A stretch of DNA of 64,000 bases, from positions 55,160,494 through 55,224,493 of the forward strand of contig NC_053045.1 in NCBI RefSeq assembly GCF_003473485.1, read 5' to 3'. Origin of the DNA: Medicago truncatula (taxonomy: Eukaryota; Streptophyta; Magnoliopsida; Fabales; Fabaceae). The notes under the pieces were generated by a model. The model was given only the letters and a program-made list of their open reading frames with translations. It had not been told where the DNA came from and did no database searches. Position 1 is the first letter of the stretch. Every line of letters starts with the position of its first letter. Position numbers and translations under genes: made by a program. This document shows, piece after piece, positions 44,721 through 56,909 of the stretch.

Positions 44721-44774
44721 CATACTATGAGCATTTCTTATATTGTTCTAACTTAATCAATTTAAATTTATTTT

Positions 44775-44900
44775 ATCAAAAAAAACATAAAAATCTTTAA
44801 ATAAATAATTCATACTCTTTGTAAAAAAAATATTTTATCAAAAAACATAAAAATCTTTAAATAAGTAATTCATACTTGTTGTAAAAAAAAAAAAAAAATT
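44775..44900. repeat. About 60-bp tandem duplication
   Basis: The segment from TTTTATCAAAAAA to TTGTAAAAAAA around ACATAAAAATCTTTAAATAA occurs twice. Confidence 0.7.
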
Positions 44901-45026
44901 ATCAAAGTAAAAAAAAAAAGCAACATATTTGAGTTTAGCAATTTGGGTTAGATTCTCATAACGAAATAAAATCTATGTTTAAATTTCGATTGAAAAATAT
45001 ATTCATGTTTAATATTTGACAATGAC

Positions 45027-45265
45027 ATCAGTTGTTGGATAGAGTTAAGCGATATTCTCTTTGGTGGCTAAAAGCTAACAATGTTGTTTTTGTTTTTGGC
45101 TCTCAATTGTGGTGGTCGAGTCCTCTTACCTGTTTGGGACTGGCCTAATTTTGTTTGACTCTGTATATTTGTAAATACTTTGGACATTCTTAGTACATCT
45201 TGTACTAGGAAGAGTTCGTGATTTGTTAATATAAGTTCCATTTTTCTTGTTCAAAAAAAAAAAAA
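45027..45265 (+). mobile_element. 5'-truncated LINE 3' end with A tail
   Basis: Encodes LDRVKRYSLWWLKANNVVFVFGSQLWWSSPLTCLGLA and stop, the C-terminal end typical of plant non-LTR retrotransposon proteins. A short 3' UTR and 13 A follow (45253-45265). Flanked by TTGACAATGAC (45016-45026) and TTGACGATGAC (45266-45276), a target duplication with one mismatch. Confidence 0.8.
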
Positions 45266-45276
45266 TTGACGATGAC

Positions 45277-46980
45277 TCAAAATGATTTACCTTCAATTGA
45301 AAAAACTTATAAAAATGGAAGAAAAAACCTATTAATTCGTTAACAACTAATTCAGCTATAATATATTTTTAGAGGAATTCATCTATAATCTAAAAATATA
45401 AAGTAAAGAGAAAAAGTAACTGTTGCTAGATTATTTAATTATTTTTAAATAAATAATCACTACTTTTTTTTACTAAAATAAATAATCATCAAAAACTATT
45501 TTATTTTTTTTAAATGTCGACATGAGATAATTTAGATGTATAAATTAATTAGCGACATGTGTTTTTTTTTTTTGAAGAAAAAATTAGTGACATGTGGTTT
45601 GAAAGGCTTATTTTTGAAGTGATTAATTAGTGGTATAATTCCAGGGCATGTGGAATATCCATAGTTGTGACCACGACATGTGTGTCAGGATAAAATAAAA
45701 TAAGAAAAAGAAAGCAAGAATATCTGCGGAATGCTACTTGGCTTGCGGTGATAAATCAAATTGAATAAATGTTGTCTACCTGTCCCCTTGCTACTGGCTT
45801 TGTATTAACTAACTAAAATCAGCATCTTTGAATGGGATATTCTTCGAATGTGCTTCCATTTTTTCATAAATATGGTTTGCAATATTTAAAAATATATATA
45901 TTGCCATGCAAACATGTCTCGGACACATGTTAAGAATTTTGCAAATGATTTATTAAAAAATTTAATCATCAGGGCTCTGCCCCCTTTTTTTTACCAAAAA
46001 AAAATTAATCATCAATTTAAAAGAAAAAATTACACAATTTTCTAATACATATATACTTTTTATTTTTGGAATTCTAACATGTACCATAAAAACACATGTT
46101 AGCATTTCTCAAAAGATAAGTACATTCAAAATGTTGTCCCAATCTCCGGTTATGGTTAGAATAACATTCCCACGTGTCTTTCATGTTTTCAGGTTCATCA
46201 AAGCTGTGCCTTGGTGTTTAAAGAAAAAGCGGCTTAACTTCTTACTACTATTATTAAGGAACATGAGATCTTCCGCTACACTCGTATAGGGAAGAGGATG
46301 TATGTTTAAATAGGTTGGTCAATTTTGGTCTTATCCTTTCATTTTCTTCTTTATCTTTATGTTAGATTTACCTAATTTTATCATGCAGGAGTACACTAGG
46401 AATCGGTTGAACAAACTCAGGTATTTATCACCTCTCGAAAATGTCTTTGGCCTAGTCCACATTTTCTTTCTTATACTTATTTTCTTTCGGATAATATAAT
46501 TTGTATGTTGCTTCTTGCATGACTTTTGGTTTAAAAAAAATGATCCAATCGATTTTGACATAAAAAGAGAGACAATATATAACTCAAGCATCTCCTAATA
46601 GAGGAGATTATAATTTTGTCCTTAATTGAAAATTACTATTATTTACTTACAATATTTAAATATCATTCATTTATTTACCAAAATTAATTGAAAAAATATT
46701 TGACTGACAATTTTACAGCTACATTTTATTTTATAATTTTTCTAAATATTTTTTGGATAAAATTATATGAGCTTATAGTTCTATATGATTGACTATTCTA
46801 TACAATCAAAGAGATAAACTAAATGTTCCATATATGGATAATACTTGTAAGTTGTATCTCATGTGAGAGAATTTGTTGCTCTACATGGAAGCTAATATTC
46901 ACTTCATAAAATAAGTATATTTCTTAACACAATGAAATGTTACTTTTCTAAAGATTTTCATTTTAAGAAAGAACAGTGTA
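45277..46980. other. Intergenic, no gene recognised
   Basis: AT-rich. A small reverse-strand open frame at 46331-46591 is Lys/Ile-rich without a domain and is not supported. Confidence 0.4.
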
Positions 46981-46984
46981 TCAA

Positions 46985-47065
46985 TTTAAATTTAATGGGC
47001 TCGAACCCACAACCTCATGAGTTTAAAATCTATCTTTTTACGATTAGACTAAACTCTTGGAGTTA
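46985..47065 (-). mobile_element. Decayed tRNA-like SINE fragment
   Basis: Reverse strand contains TTTAGTCTAATCGT (A-box-like) and CATGAGGTTGTGGGTTCGAGCCCA (first part plus B box), the usual layout of a tRNA-derived SINE head. No target duplication found. Confidence 0.5.
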
Positions 47066-47319
47066 GTAATAAATATCATTTAAGTGTCACGTGTCGACCA
47101 TTGTGTGCGTCACGTCAGTGAAGACTAAGTCAAAAATGATCTTGGGGGTCAAAACTTCCAAAAATCCAATACATAGGGGGCTATTTTGTACTTTAATTAG
47201 TTAGGGGGCCAAAATCGCAACTTTTGAAAAGATAGGGGCCAAAAGTGCAATTAAACATAATGGATATCATAATTCAAATGTACACAACTCTTGATAAAGT
47301 CTTTGAAAAATATATTATA

Positions 47320-47664
47320 GGCTTATTCAATCACCTGATCCCTTAACTTAATTGATTATCTCAATTTGGTCCCCTAACATAATTTGTACCAATTTGCCCC
47401 CTATGTTTTGCTTCGTTACTTGTTTTAGTCCTTTATGTTTGTTTCTCTACAAAAAACTTTAACTTATGTACCAATTTGGTCCCCCTATGTTTTGCTCCAT
47501 TACTAGTTTTAGTCCTTTCTGTTAACGTTTTTTTGGAGAGAAACTAACAAAAATGACTAAAACTAGTAACGGGGCAAAACATAGATCAAATTGGTACAAA
47601 TTATAGTTAGAGGACTAAATTGAGACAATCAATTAAGTTAAGAGATCGGATGATTGAATAAGCC
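47320..47664. mobile_element. Mutator-type MITE with long inverted repeats, 345 bp
   Basis: Inverted repeats of about 80 bp starting GGCTTATTCAATCAC (left) and GGCTTATTCAATCATC (right, reversed). They share CTTAACTTAATTGATT, CTCAATTT and TTTGTACCAATTTG. Flanked by TATATTATA at 47311-47319 and 47665-47673 (9 bp, perfect). Confidence 0.87.
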
Positions 47665-47679
47665 TATATTATAAATAAC

Positions 47680-49530
47680 CTGTAACTTAACGCCTAACAT
47701 TTTAGGAATGACAAGAGTTTACAAAATTGTTCAATATTCATATTTGCACATTAGTTTGATTATCGCTCAAAGGGCTATTGTCGTACACAACAAACCTCGG
47801 ATGAATTGTGGGAAATTCAGTTTTTCTGGATGACGGTGTTTATTCTATACCATGAATTTAGAATAGTCTCTCAATGTATTAAAATTTTAAAATAATTCAT
47901 GATTTTGTACTTTGTAAGTCATAGCAGTCTCTAAACTGACAATAAATAAGTATATTAAAGGACTAATATGACAATATTAATAAAGTATTTTAGTGTTAAA
48001 GACTATTTTGACTAACGAAATAACAATTTAAAATTTTGATTCATTGTAGAACTATTTTAACTACACATGTATCAAATATCTAAATCCGTCTTTGTCTATA
48101 ATTGGTTTTGCGATCTCATAAGATACAAGAATTAAGAATAATTTCAGCAACAGCAGAATGTCAGTATAGGCACAAGGAGACGATCCAAAATAAAATTGCT
48201 TCGTAGCGGATCCACATTGACAACGTAACATGACTGATGATTTACGAAGGGTGCAAAAAATAAGTTTTACATATTTAATACAAATATTAGCAGGAATTGA
48301 GCAAAAAAGTTTTACATAATTAATACAAACATTATCCCAAGTTTCATTTTCCACTGTGTCTTGAAGAGGGGAAATCAAGGAGAGATAAAAGAAATGATGG
48401 TTTGAATGGAAAATTGGAGTATTTGTTGCGTCAAAGAAAAAGAAGAAGATATCAAAAGAAGGGGTGCACGCTGAGTAAAAAGTCTCAAACAATCATTTTC
48501 TTATCATTTTAAAAGCCCAATAACTATACAAATTAATTTCTAACAATTCTATAAATAAAATGATCATTCTAGAATATTACTAATATTTTTTTTTTTGAGG
48601 GAAGAATATTACTAATATTTTTGAAATTGTAAAATAAAAGTAATAAAATAATAAAAATTGCTATACCACTGTACCCAAAAAAAAAACAATCTATACCACA
48701 TTCATTCGAAAGAAAATCCTAATACATACATGTATACACATTTATAATATGTTCAAGATCATTATTTATAATCCTTAAAAAAATATAATTTTAACAAAAC
48801 ATTAATAAAACATGAATTTTTAGCGACAAAAACATAAAAATTGATATTTAATATTTTGTTGAAAAATTCTAATTTTTTTTTTTAGAAGAGGTTCTTATAA
48901 TTTTCTAAAAATTCTAGTTAAAATTCATTCAAAGTTTTAAATGATACAATGAGTTGACTGAAAAATATGAATTAAAAGTGGTGATGAAAAAATTTAGGGG
49001 ACTAAACACCGAAGAAATTTTTTAAGGGACAAACAAAAAGTATGAATATTTATAGACTTAAAACATATTTAACATTTTTAATTATTCTTGAACTAAAGCT
49101 AGTATTTTATTCGTAAGTAAAATAAAATAAGTTAGTGTGTGTATTTAATAGAGTCAAGTATTGGTATTAAACTAAAATAAATTAAGCAGGCGCGTATAAT
49201 TAATAAATGGGGTGTGTATAGAATAGAAGTGAAGAGCTAGCCTATGTTTTACCTGCACTTGCTTCCATTCACAATTGGCATCTTCACAAGTTGTCAATTA
49301 CATTTTTTATTTTTTACAGAATAAATAACACTTTCTAACATGGAGATTTACAAGAAAATGTGTATATGTCGGTTGCCAAAGGTGTTAAGTGTGACAAACC
49401 TAACCAAGTGTGCAAGTTGTTAAAGAGCTTATAAACGTGGGCTCAAGCAAGCAAATCACGTGTGATATAGGAAGTTGACACCCTTTTGTTAAAAGAAGGA
49501 TACACCTAGGTACAAGCAAAGTCACTTGTG
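47680..49530. other. Intergenic, no supported gene
   Basis: The only longer open frame (48061-48492, minus, 143 residues) has no recognised domain and contains an internal repeat (NVCINYVKLFC / NICIKYVKLIFC). I treat it as non-coding. Confidence 0.4.
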
Positions 49531-49541
49531 ATATAAGAAAT

Positions 49542-49723
49542 GAGAAATGATATTTGAATATTCATTTTGTGACAACTTTTGCAACAACTTTCTCTCACAT
49601 ACTCACATTACTTTTTACTTTATCTCTCTATTGCTTTGGTTCGTGCAAATACTAATATTTTCTTTGTAAATTATGGTTGTCCCAAAAGTTATCAACCAAA
49701 TGGTTGTTCAAATAACACTCCTC
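49542..49723. mobile_element. GAGAAATG-family MITE, 182 bp
   Basis: Ends GAGAAATGATATTTGAA and, reversed, GAGGAGTGTTATTTGAAC. Flanked by ATAAGAAAT at 49533-49541 and 49724-49732 (9 bp, perfect). Inserted in a sequence that is itself duplicated (GACACCCTTTTGTTAAAA at about 49469 and 49734). Confidence 0.85.
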
Positions 49724-50171
49724 ATAAGAAATTGACACCCTTTTGTTAAAAAAAGGATACACAGGCACAACGGCAAAATTTGTATCCACGATTATCTATC
49801 CAAACTAACATTGATTTGACAAGTTTTTCCTGCTTTGATTGAGTTTGATATGAATTTAAATTGTCTCCAAATTCGTATATACAAGCTCGTTTTGCAGAAT
49901 TTATAAGGAGTACATTATTACCACTTTATTGCTCCTTTTATATATAAAAATAAAAACTCACAATCAGACACGGAGTTAGAGTGTATATGGCAGATGAAAC
50001 TCACTCGAGTTCTCTCTTCTCCTTAACCATAGTCATCGATCTCCATCATCTCACACCATCAACCAATGAAATGTCAAAATGAGCATGTCGCTGGAAATGT
50101 TAGAGTGGACCTATTGTTGGATGTGTACAACTTTTCGCTAGGGGGTGGAAACAATTCTTTATTTGTTAAAA

Positions 50172-50362
50172 AAAATTGATTCACTGCGGGGACAAAGATG
50201 AGGTGAGGATACCTAAACCCGTCGGGATGATAATGAGATTCAATTTTTCATCCTCGTTAGGTATGAGTAGGGTAACAAATAAGTATATGAAAGTCGGAAT
50301 TGAACACAAAGAAGGTAAAATTCGTCCCGACTCTACCCTATTACCAAGCCTAATGTACCCAA
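50172..50362 (-). mobile_element. Old partial copy of the 53861 hAT element
   Basis: Resembles the reverse complement of the left half of 53861-54423: TTGATTCACTGCGGG, AGATTCAATTTTTCATCCTCG, GAGTAGGGTAACAAATAA and TTCGTCCC occur in the same order. More diverged and without a recognisable target duplication. Confidence 0.65.
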
Positions 50363-50399
50363 TCAAATTTTGATTATTCATTGCTTTTTCTCTCCAACA

Positions 50400-51370
50400 T
50401 GGGAATGACTACAACTCTTTTGGTTCATGTTGATGACAAATATTATGTTGATGGAACTGTTTTAGCAGAATTTGATCGCATCAAGGCACAACTTCAAGAT
50501 CATGGATTTGGGAATTCTTAAGTATTTTCTTGGTTTAGAGGTTGCATGTTCTAAGCAAAGTATTTTCATCTCATGGATTTGGGAATTCTCAAAGTAATTT
50601 CGTGGTTATTTTGCTATTAAGGGGATGGTAGTCCAACTGATTTTAGCTGGTTAAAGTTAAGGGGTTTAAGGTCTTTGGTTTAAACTCGAACAATGAGTAA
50701 ATATTTAATCTAACAACTAAATACTAATATATGTTATTAGTTAAAATGTTTGACTAGCTATTAAGAAAAAAGAAACAGACATTAACCAACCAATTGAACT
50801 CAAGTGGTTAACAAACTTCACAAAATAACTAATGAATTGTTAGGAGAACTAAGTTCAATTTTTAGATGGAATAATTTTTGTTCAAACCTGAGGGTTTAAA
50901 GCAAGCTTCCAGTTAAATAGTTTACCCTCCATCTCTAACTAATCCGATAATTAGATTCACTGAATCATCAGGATCTAGCTATTTTATCTTCCCTTTATAT
51001 ATACATTGTACTTGCTCATAATGTCATGAGTTATACTCCTTTATCTCAATTAAAAGACATGCAGTGCACTTTGTATGAACTTTGACAATATTTGTTTACA
51101 TTCTTTTAAAGGTGTCCATGTTTTTTAAGTTAATTGATCGGGCAGACATGAATCTACAATTACAATTACAGCTTAAAAGAGATTTTTAAAAAATTAATAA
51201 ATACGTTATACTTATACAATATGGTAGAAATGATGGAAACCCACCCATTACATGTAGACTTATAGTCTACAAACTTATTTTTTTCTCCCAAATAATGAAC
51301 TTGATAAAAGAGAGATTAAATTAATTAACACGTGAATACTATATAATATAGAGATCAATAAGTAACGACT
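50400..51370. other. Intergenic, no gene recognised
   Basis: About 50470-50600 holds a short duplicated CATGGATTTGGGAATTCT segment. The stretch around ACTTTTGGTTCATGTTGATGAC ... TTCTTGGTTTAGAGGTTGC (50413-50545) reads like a decayed copia RT (LVHVDD, LKYFLGLEV), too broken to annotate as a gene. Confidence 0.5.
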
Positions 51371-51373
51371 ATT

Positions 51374-52489
51374 TTAAAGAAAAAAGCTGTTATCAATATC
51401 ATCCCCTTGCTTAATATTGTTAATTGATGGGCTAGGACAGTTCTTGTCATTAAGAAGTTCCTCTATCATTTGAAGTGCAATTCTATCTTCTTCATCAATC
51501 TCTCCTCGCACAATTTCCTCTTCGGTTGCGACCGCCGATGAAGGTGCCACACTACTACTGCTACTACCACTATCTTGGGTTACACTCATCTTTTTCCCAA
51601 GCTGAACAGTCATAACCCAATTTGATTCAGAACACTTCCCAGCACGCTTTTGCCACACACCAATGTGAGAGTTCTCTGTGTCAAGCCTTAAACAAGTCAT
51701 GGAAGGAGATGGTACCTTGCTACATTTTCGAAGTTTTGCATGTAAAATTTCTTCTAGATCCTTTGAAGTTGAAGGTTTGTTCTCATTACTTGTAATGCTT
51801 TTTGGATCACCTTCAGAAGTTTGTGTTATTGGGAAATTTGTTTTGGCATTTCTACCACTCATTAAAATCGCAGCTTGATCATATGCTCTTGCTGCTTCTT
51901 CTGCTGTTTCAAATGTTCCTAGCCACACCCTTCTCTTCCTATTTCAAATCAAATAATTACAAACTTAATAAATTACATACAAAACAACACTAGTAAAAAA
52001 AAAAAAGACCAACAAAATTACCAAGAAAAACTATATATTTGTCTATAATTCTATCCCTAAGTGCTAGGGATCAATTTCCATTCTTTTCACTTGGATCCTC
52101 TAGGGTTAGGTTTTACCTTGCAACAAGCCGTTAGATTAATGGATCTCTCTTAATATAATGACATATACAAATAGCTATCATGCCGCCACACCATGAAAGC
52201 ACACCATAGAGGGTCCATTGAAGGACTATATTATATATGTGCACATCATTTTGAATTTGACAAAATTAACCATAATTTTCTTGATTTGGACAAACTGATA
52301 TTAGTTAAACAAAAAAACATGCACTGTATAGATGAATGTGTACGTTGATGTGACTAATGAAAAATATATGTAACTAGATTAGATTGGAATGGAAAGAAAA
52401 GAAACTTACAAAAGTGGGTGACGAATCTCTGAAACCCAAGAACCCCAATGTCGTTGCCTGACACCTCTGAACTTCTTTGATTGAACCAT
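51374..52489 (-). CDS. SHN1-like: AP2/ERF transcription factor, SHINE (WIN1/SHN) clade
   Basis: Two exons: 52489..52410 and 51938..51374, intron GTAAGT...TTGAAATAG, 214 residues. One AP2 domain at about residues 6-63: [30 protein letters not shown] then [24 protein letters not shown]. The [28 protein letters not shown] start and the intron inside the domain are hallmarks of the SHN clade, which activates wax and cutin genes in the epidermis. The C-terminal part has the clade's conserved middle region ([11 protein letters not shown]) and an acidic tail with [10 protein letters not shown]. Length slightly exceeds Arabidopsis SHN1 (199). Nuclear; target genes not visible here. Confidence 0.94.
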
Positions 52490-52561
52490 GATTGCAAAGT
52501 GGGTTGTTGTGCACTGCAAAGAGATATGGAAGGACAAAGTTCAGAGGGAACAGAATAGTTA

Positions 52562-52570
52562 GATATAAAG
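52562..52570 (-). promoter_or_regulatory. Possible TATA box of the ERF gene
   Basis: CTTTATATC on the minus strand about 75 bp upstream of the start codon. Position-based inference. Confidence 0.35.
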
Positions 52571-52599
52571 GGATGGAGGCAAGTGACTGATTAAGTGTA

Positions 52600-53140
52600 C
52601 GTACACTGTCGGCGATCGAACTAAAAGATTAACTCAAAGTTTAGCCAGTACAACAAACTATTAAACGTTTTCACCTAAACAAGTACCCTATCAAATAAAT
52701 GTTGTGCTTAACTTTGTTGCGCAGTCGTTGGAACTAGCTAGTTTTTCTTCCTTTTATGATATAACTGTTTGTATTTTTACTTTCTTATATATATTGTTGT
52801 GCTTGTGCATGTCGAATAGTGAAAGTGATGTGACTTCACTGGAATTCTATTACATGCCATTATTAGGTGGAGTCACTTGAAAAATGTCACTCGGTTGTTG
52901 GGGCCTTGAGGGCTAGCTTTGTTAATGAGGTTTGTATAATTCAAAATGGTTGATGAAGCTATTTAAGTGCATGTGGTGCATAATTCGTAATAAAATTAAC
53001 CTATGAACTATGAAGTCAGTCACAACTTTCTATTATACTACCTTTTGTGTAAAGTGAAATTTAAATGTGAGCGCCTTTTTAATTTATTTCTAACGTTGGT
53101 ATCATAAAAGGTTTGTAGATCTGGAAATGCCTAAGTTGGT
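52600..53140. other. Upstream region of the ERF gene
   Basis: No further gene or repeat recognised between the promoter and the 335-bp tandem triplication. Confidence 0.4.
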
Positions 53141-53150
53141 GAAGCTATAT

Positions 53151-54727
53151 ACATTAAGTTTGTAGAGGTTAATCAATGTTTGATCCCCACATAACACATT
53201 TTTATACAAGAGGAAAGAACTTCAAAACTAAACATGCTAGTAGAGATTGGTACTCATGTAATCCGTAAAAAAAGACTCAAGTTTGTGAGTGAGGATATTA
53301 TATATAGAAGTGACGGATTAAGAAATTTCGATATGTGGAGACAACATCATATGCTATAAAATGTTTATATAAAAAATATTTCAAAGTTCGGTAAAAAAAT
53401 ATATTTCAATGCATTTAAGATCAAATAATTTTATAATTATTGCTACGTAAAAAATTAGACATTATTACAAAAAACATACTATATACATTAAGTTTGTAGA
53501 GGTTAACCAATGTTTAATCCCCACATAACACATTTTTATACAAGGGGAAAGAACTTCAAAGCTAAACATGCTAGTAGAAATTGATACTCTTATAATCCGT
53601 AAAAAAAGACTCAAGTTTATTAGTGAGGATATTATATATGGAAGTGACGGATCCAGAAATTTTGATATGTGGAGACAACATCATATGCTATAAAATGTTT
53701 ATAAAAAAATATTTCAATGTTCGGTAAAAAAAAAAATATTTCAATGCATTCAAGATCAAATAATTTTATAATTATCGCTACGTAAAAAATTAGACATTAT
53801 TACAAAAAAACATACTATATACATTAAGTTTGTAGAGGTTAACCAATGTTTGATCCCCACTAGGCATGGCAATGGGGCGGGGAGGGGACGAGTTTTGCCT
53901 TCCCCATCCCAATCCCCTACTCCCATATATTTATCCGTTACCCTACCCATATCCAACGAGGATGAGAAATTGAATCCCATCCCCAATGGGTTCGGGTATT
54001 CCCGCCCCATCCCAAGCCCGCAGTGAATCAATTTTTTTTTTAATAAAAAAAAGTTTTTTTTAAGCTTCAATGATAATTTTGTATTGTATTATCCAAAAAT
54101 TTGCGTTCATTTTAACATTTCCTTACCGAATAATTCAGTTTCTCCTTTAACTATCAATAAAAGTTCTTATATCATGCCAATTATCAAACCAAATAACATA
54201 ACATATCTTTATCAACTCCTTACAAAAAAAAAAAAAAAAAATATGGTCTTCCTACATTCGGGTAGGGTTTGGGTATGGGTTCGGGGTGGGTACATATATC
54301 CGCGTTACCCGCCCCGTACCCGTATTTTGAAATTGGGGAAAACCCAAACCCATACAAAAACCCAGTCAAATCGGGGTTGATTTGGGTGGGTACCCATGGG
54401 CACAGGTTTTGTTGTCATGCCTAATCCCCACATAACACATTTTTATACAAGGGGAAAGAACTTCAAAGCTAAACATGCTAGTAGAGATTGGTACTCTTGT
54501 AATCCGTAAAAAAAGACTCAAGTTTGTGAGTGAGGATATTATATATAGAAGTGACGGATCCAGAAATTTTGATATGTGGAGACAACATCATATGCAATAA
54601 AATGTTTATATAAAAAATATTTCAATGTTGGGTAAAAAAAAATATTTGAATGCATTTAGGATCAAATAATTTTATAATTATCGCTACTTAAAAAATTAGA
54701 CATTATTAAAAAAAACATACTATATTA
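53151..54727. repeat. Tandem triplication, unit about 335 bp
   Basis: Units start ACATTAAGTTTGTAGAGG at 53151, 53485 and 53821. They share the ATCCCCACATAACACA, CTAAACATGCTAGTAGA, GTGACGGATYMAGAAATTT and ATTAGACATTATTA blocks. The third unit is split by a 563-bp hAT element and one target duplication. Units differ by scattered substitutions; no coding content. Confidence 0.92.
53861..54423. mobile_element. Non-autonomous hAT element, 563 bp
   Basis: Ends TAGGCATGGCAATGG and TTGTTGTCATGCCTA, the common plant hAT terminus. Flanked by ATCCCCAC at 53853-53860 and 54424-54431. The first two units of the triplication (near 53182 and 53516) show the empty site with a single ATCCCCAC. Interior is GGGTAGGGT/CCCGCCCC-rich with no transposase. 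Confidence 0.92.
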
Positions 54728-55063
54728 CATCAAGACATTCAACACACAAAATCATCTTTGGATTATATTTCTCCACGACTATTCATATTTTAAAATTATT
54801 GTACGATCATTTTCATTTTTAACACTACCTAATATGTCTTTGTTTGGGTATATATAACCAAACAATTATTCAATAATGCACCTCTCGTACAGTTATGTAT
54901 TTAATTCTTCACAAATAAAATTATTGAAATTTTTTTGGGGTCAAATTAACTTAATTTTTAGTGAGAACAAAAACAAAATTACTATAGAATTTCCAACAAC
55001 ATAAATATGTTGTGGGGGAAATTACACCCAATTAGTTATGTGTAGACCTGTCCTAAACTATAA

Positions 55064-55246
55064 GAGTAATGATATATAGACATTCTTAGATGACAATACA
55101 CTCTCTGACACCCACACAAAAATTTGACACGTGGTTTTATTGACCCCACACAAACACACTTTCTCTTTCATCTCCTCTTCTCTCTTCTTAATGCATGAGG
55201 TGTACTAGAATGTACGAGAATAAAAAGTGTCTACGTAACATTTCTC
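55064..55246. mobile_element. GAGAAATG-family MITE, variant, 183 bp
   Basis: Ends GAGTAATGATATATAGACA and, reversed, GAGAAATGTTACGTAGACA. Flanking 9 bp AAACTATAA (55055-55063) and AAACTACAA (55247-55255), one mismatch. A subfamily of the 49542 type. Confidence 0.72.
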
Positions 55247-55259
55247 AAACTACAAACAT

Positions 55260-56420
55260 AGAATCAGGAAGAAAAAAACAAAGGGGTTTGGATTTTCGAA
55301 CACTAAATTGAATTGTCTGTACGAACTACAACATAAAACCTAATTTAAAATAAGTGAAAGAGCTAATTTATCATGATGTTATATTTTTATTACTATATAT
55401 CATGATTGTATGTACATTGTACTTTTTTTTTTATCGTTAATATAGGTTGGGTTAGAATTAACCTATGTGAATTAGAAACCCTTTTTCTTATTTTGCCTCT
55501 GTCTCTGTGTCTTCTACATATGCGCCTCCAACATCTCACACCGGTGATAATTAGGGTATCTATAAAAGAAAGGTGGGTAATTTACCTCAACCATTAAACA
55601 TTAGCCATGCACATAAGCACATTTCACTGAACTATCTTGACCCCATCAATAAATTGTTCATTTTCATTTTCATTTTTTTTCTGAATCAGCAAAAATTTAT
55701 TAAAAATCTGATCCCTGCACAAGACGAACAGAGACCGATGAAGTACAAACAAAAGGTGCCGTATATAAGCGGAACACCTATAAACAAAACATCAATAAAG
55801 ACACCCCTACAATCAACACCCAAAAGGACATTATCCCTAAATTACCCACCATTCTTTAAAGATAATCTAAAAAAAACCCTTAAAATATCATCTTTTCCCG
55901 TCTGTCCTGTGTGTTTCTCCAATCTTTCATTATGATATGTTATGTTGAGGTTTTATTTTTATTTTTTATTCTTGTTCTATTTTCTTTTAAACGAATGTCT
56001 AACATGGACCCAATTTAGTAAATTTTAATAAAAATATTAATGTTCATTTTTTATTACTAAATTCGTTTTTTACTAAAAAGGTAAATGTTCATCTTTGAAC
56101 CATTAGATGAGTGCAGATCCTATCCATTTAAGGAGAAAATGGCAATCAGACACGTGTTCTTTTTATAATGCAGCGGTTGTGTTGACGTTCTTATGTCTTT
56201 TTGAAAATTTACTAAATAAATATCTTTGAAAATAAGACAAGTTAATTTGAAAAGAAAATATATAATTGGGGTTACAATGATAATTTTGTAATTTAATCAT
56301 ATCCTATCACGTCATTACCAGAAGTTTATCAAACAAGAAACAATAATATTATCATGTTTGTTATCGTAAACAACATCAAACACATGATATGATAAACATT
56401 TATCATGTCTATATTCTATA
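55260..56420. other. Intergenic, possible LINE 3' debris
   Basis: No gene. The segment 55660-55760 (CTGAATCAGCAAAAATTTAT, CCTGCACAAGACGAACAG) looks like a reversed retroposon 3' end but is short. Confidence 0.4.
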
Positions 56421-56430
56421 TATTTTTATC

Positions 56431-56614
56431 GAGAAATGATATTTGTACAATTAATTTGTGATAACTTTTGTACAACTTTCTCTCTCATACACACATGATG
56501 GTCTTATCCTCTCTCTTTCTTTTTCTCTCTCCATTGTTTTTGACCAATAAGAAGAGAGAAAAACAAGGTTGTCACTAAAGTTGTCATGGAATGGATGTAC
56601 AAATATCATTGCTC
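56431..56614. mobile_element. GAGAAATG-family MITE, 184 bp
   Basis: Ends GAGAAATGATATTTGTACA and, reversed, GAGCAATGATATTTGTACA, near-perfect inverted repeats. Flanking 9 bp ATTTTTATC (56422-56430) and ATATTTATC (56615-56623), one mismatch. Confidence 0.82.
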
Positions 56615-56735
56615 ATATTTATCCAACTTTATATTATATCTTATTTCAACACATCATATCCTCACCGCCGTAAATAATTCTCAAATTCATTTTTTTTTAA
56701 AAGAATTCTCATATTCATGTTTTTCTTATATTTAG

Positions 56736-56905
56736 GGATGGCAATTAGATTCAAATTCAATGGGTACCTGCAAAAAATACATGTAATGGGTAAGGTAAAA
56801 CCATGCTTTCATAGACTCGAGCTTGGGTTTGGGTGATTACCTGCAGATTTAAATGGTTATGAATGTGGATAAGGGCACTATACTGCTCAACCCTACAACC
56901 TGCAT
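56736..56905. mobile_element. hAT-like element fragment
   Basis: Starts TAGGGATGGCAATTAG, the usual plant hAT end, followed by GGGTACCTGC and GGGTTTGGGTG motifs as in the 53861 element. Right end not found. Confidence 0.5.
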
Positions 56906-56909
56906 ATAC

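Noticed and set aside
48061..48492. 143-residue open frame on the minus strand
   Set aside because: No domain, low-complexity start, internal repeat NVCINYVKLFC / NICIKYVKLIFC, AT-driven codons; no sign of a start context or neighbouring exons.
55573..55935. 120-residue plus-strand frame
   Set aside because: Crosses retroposon-like debris, Lys/Ile/Phe-rich, no domain.
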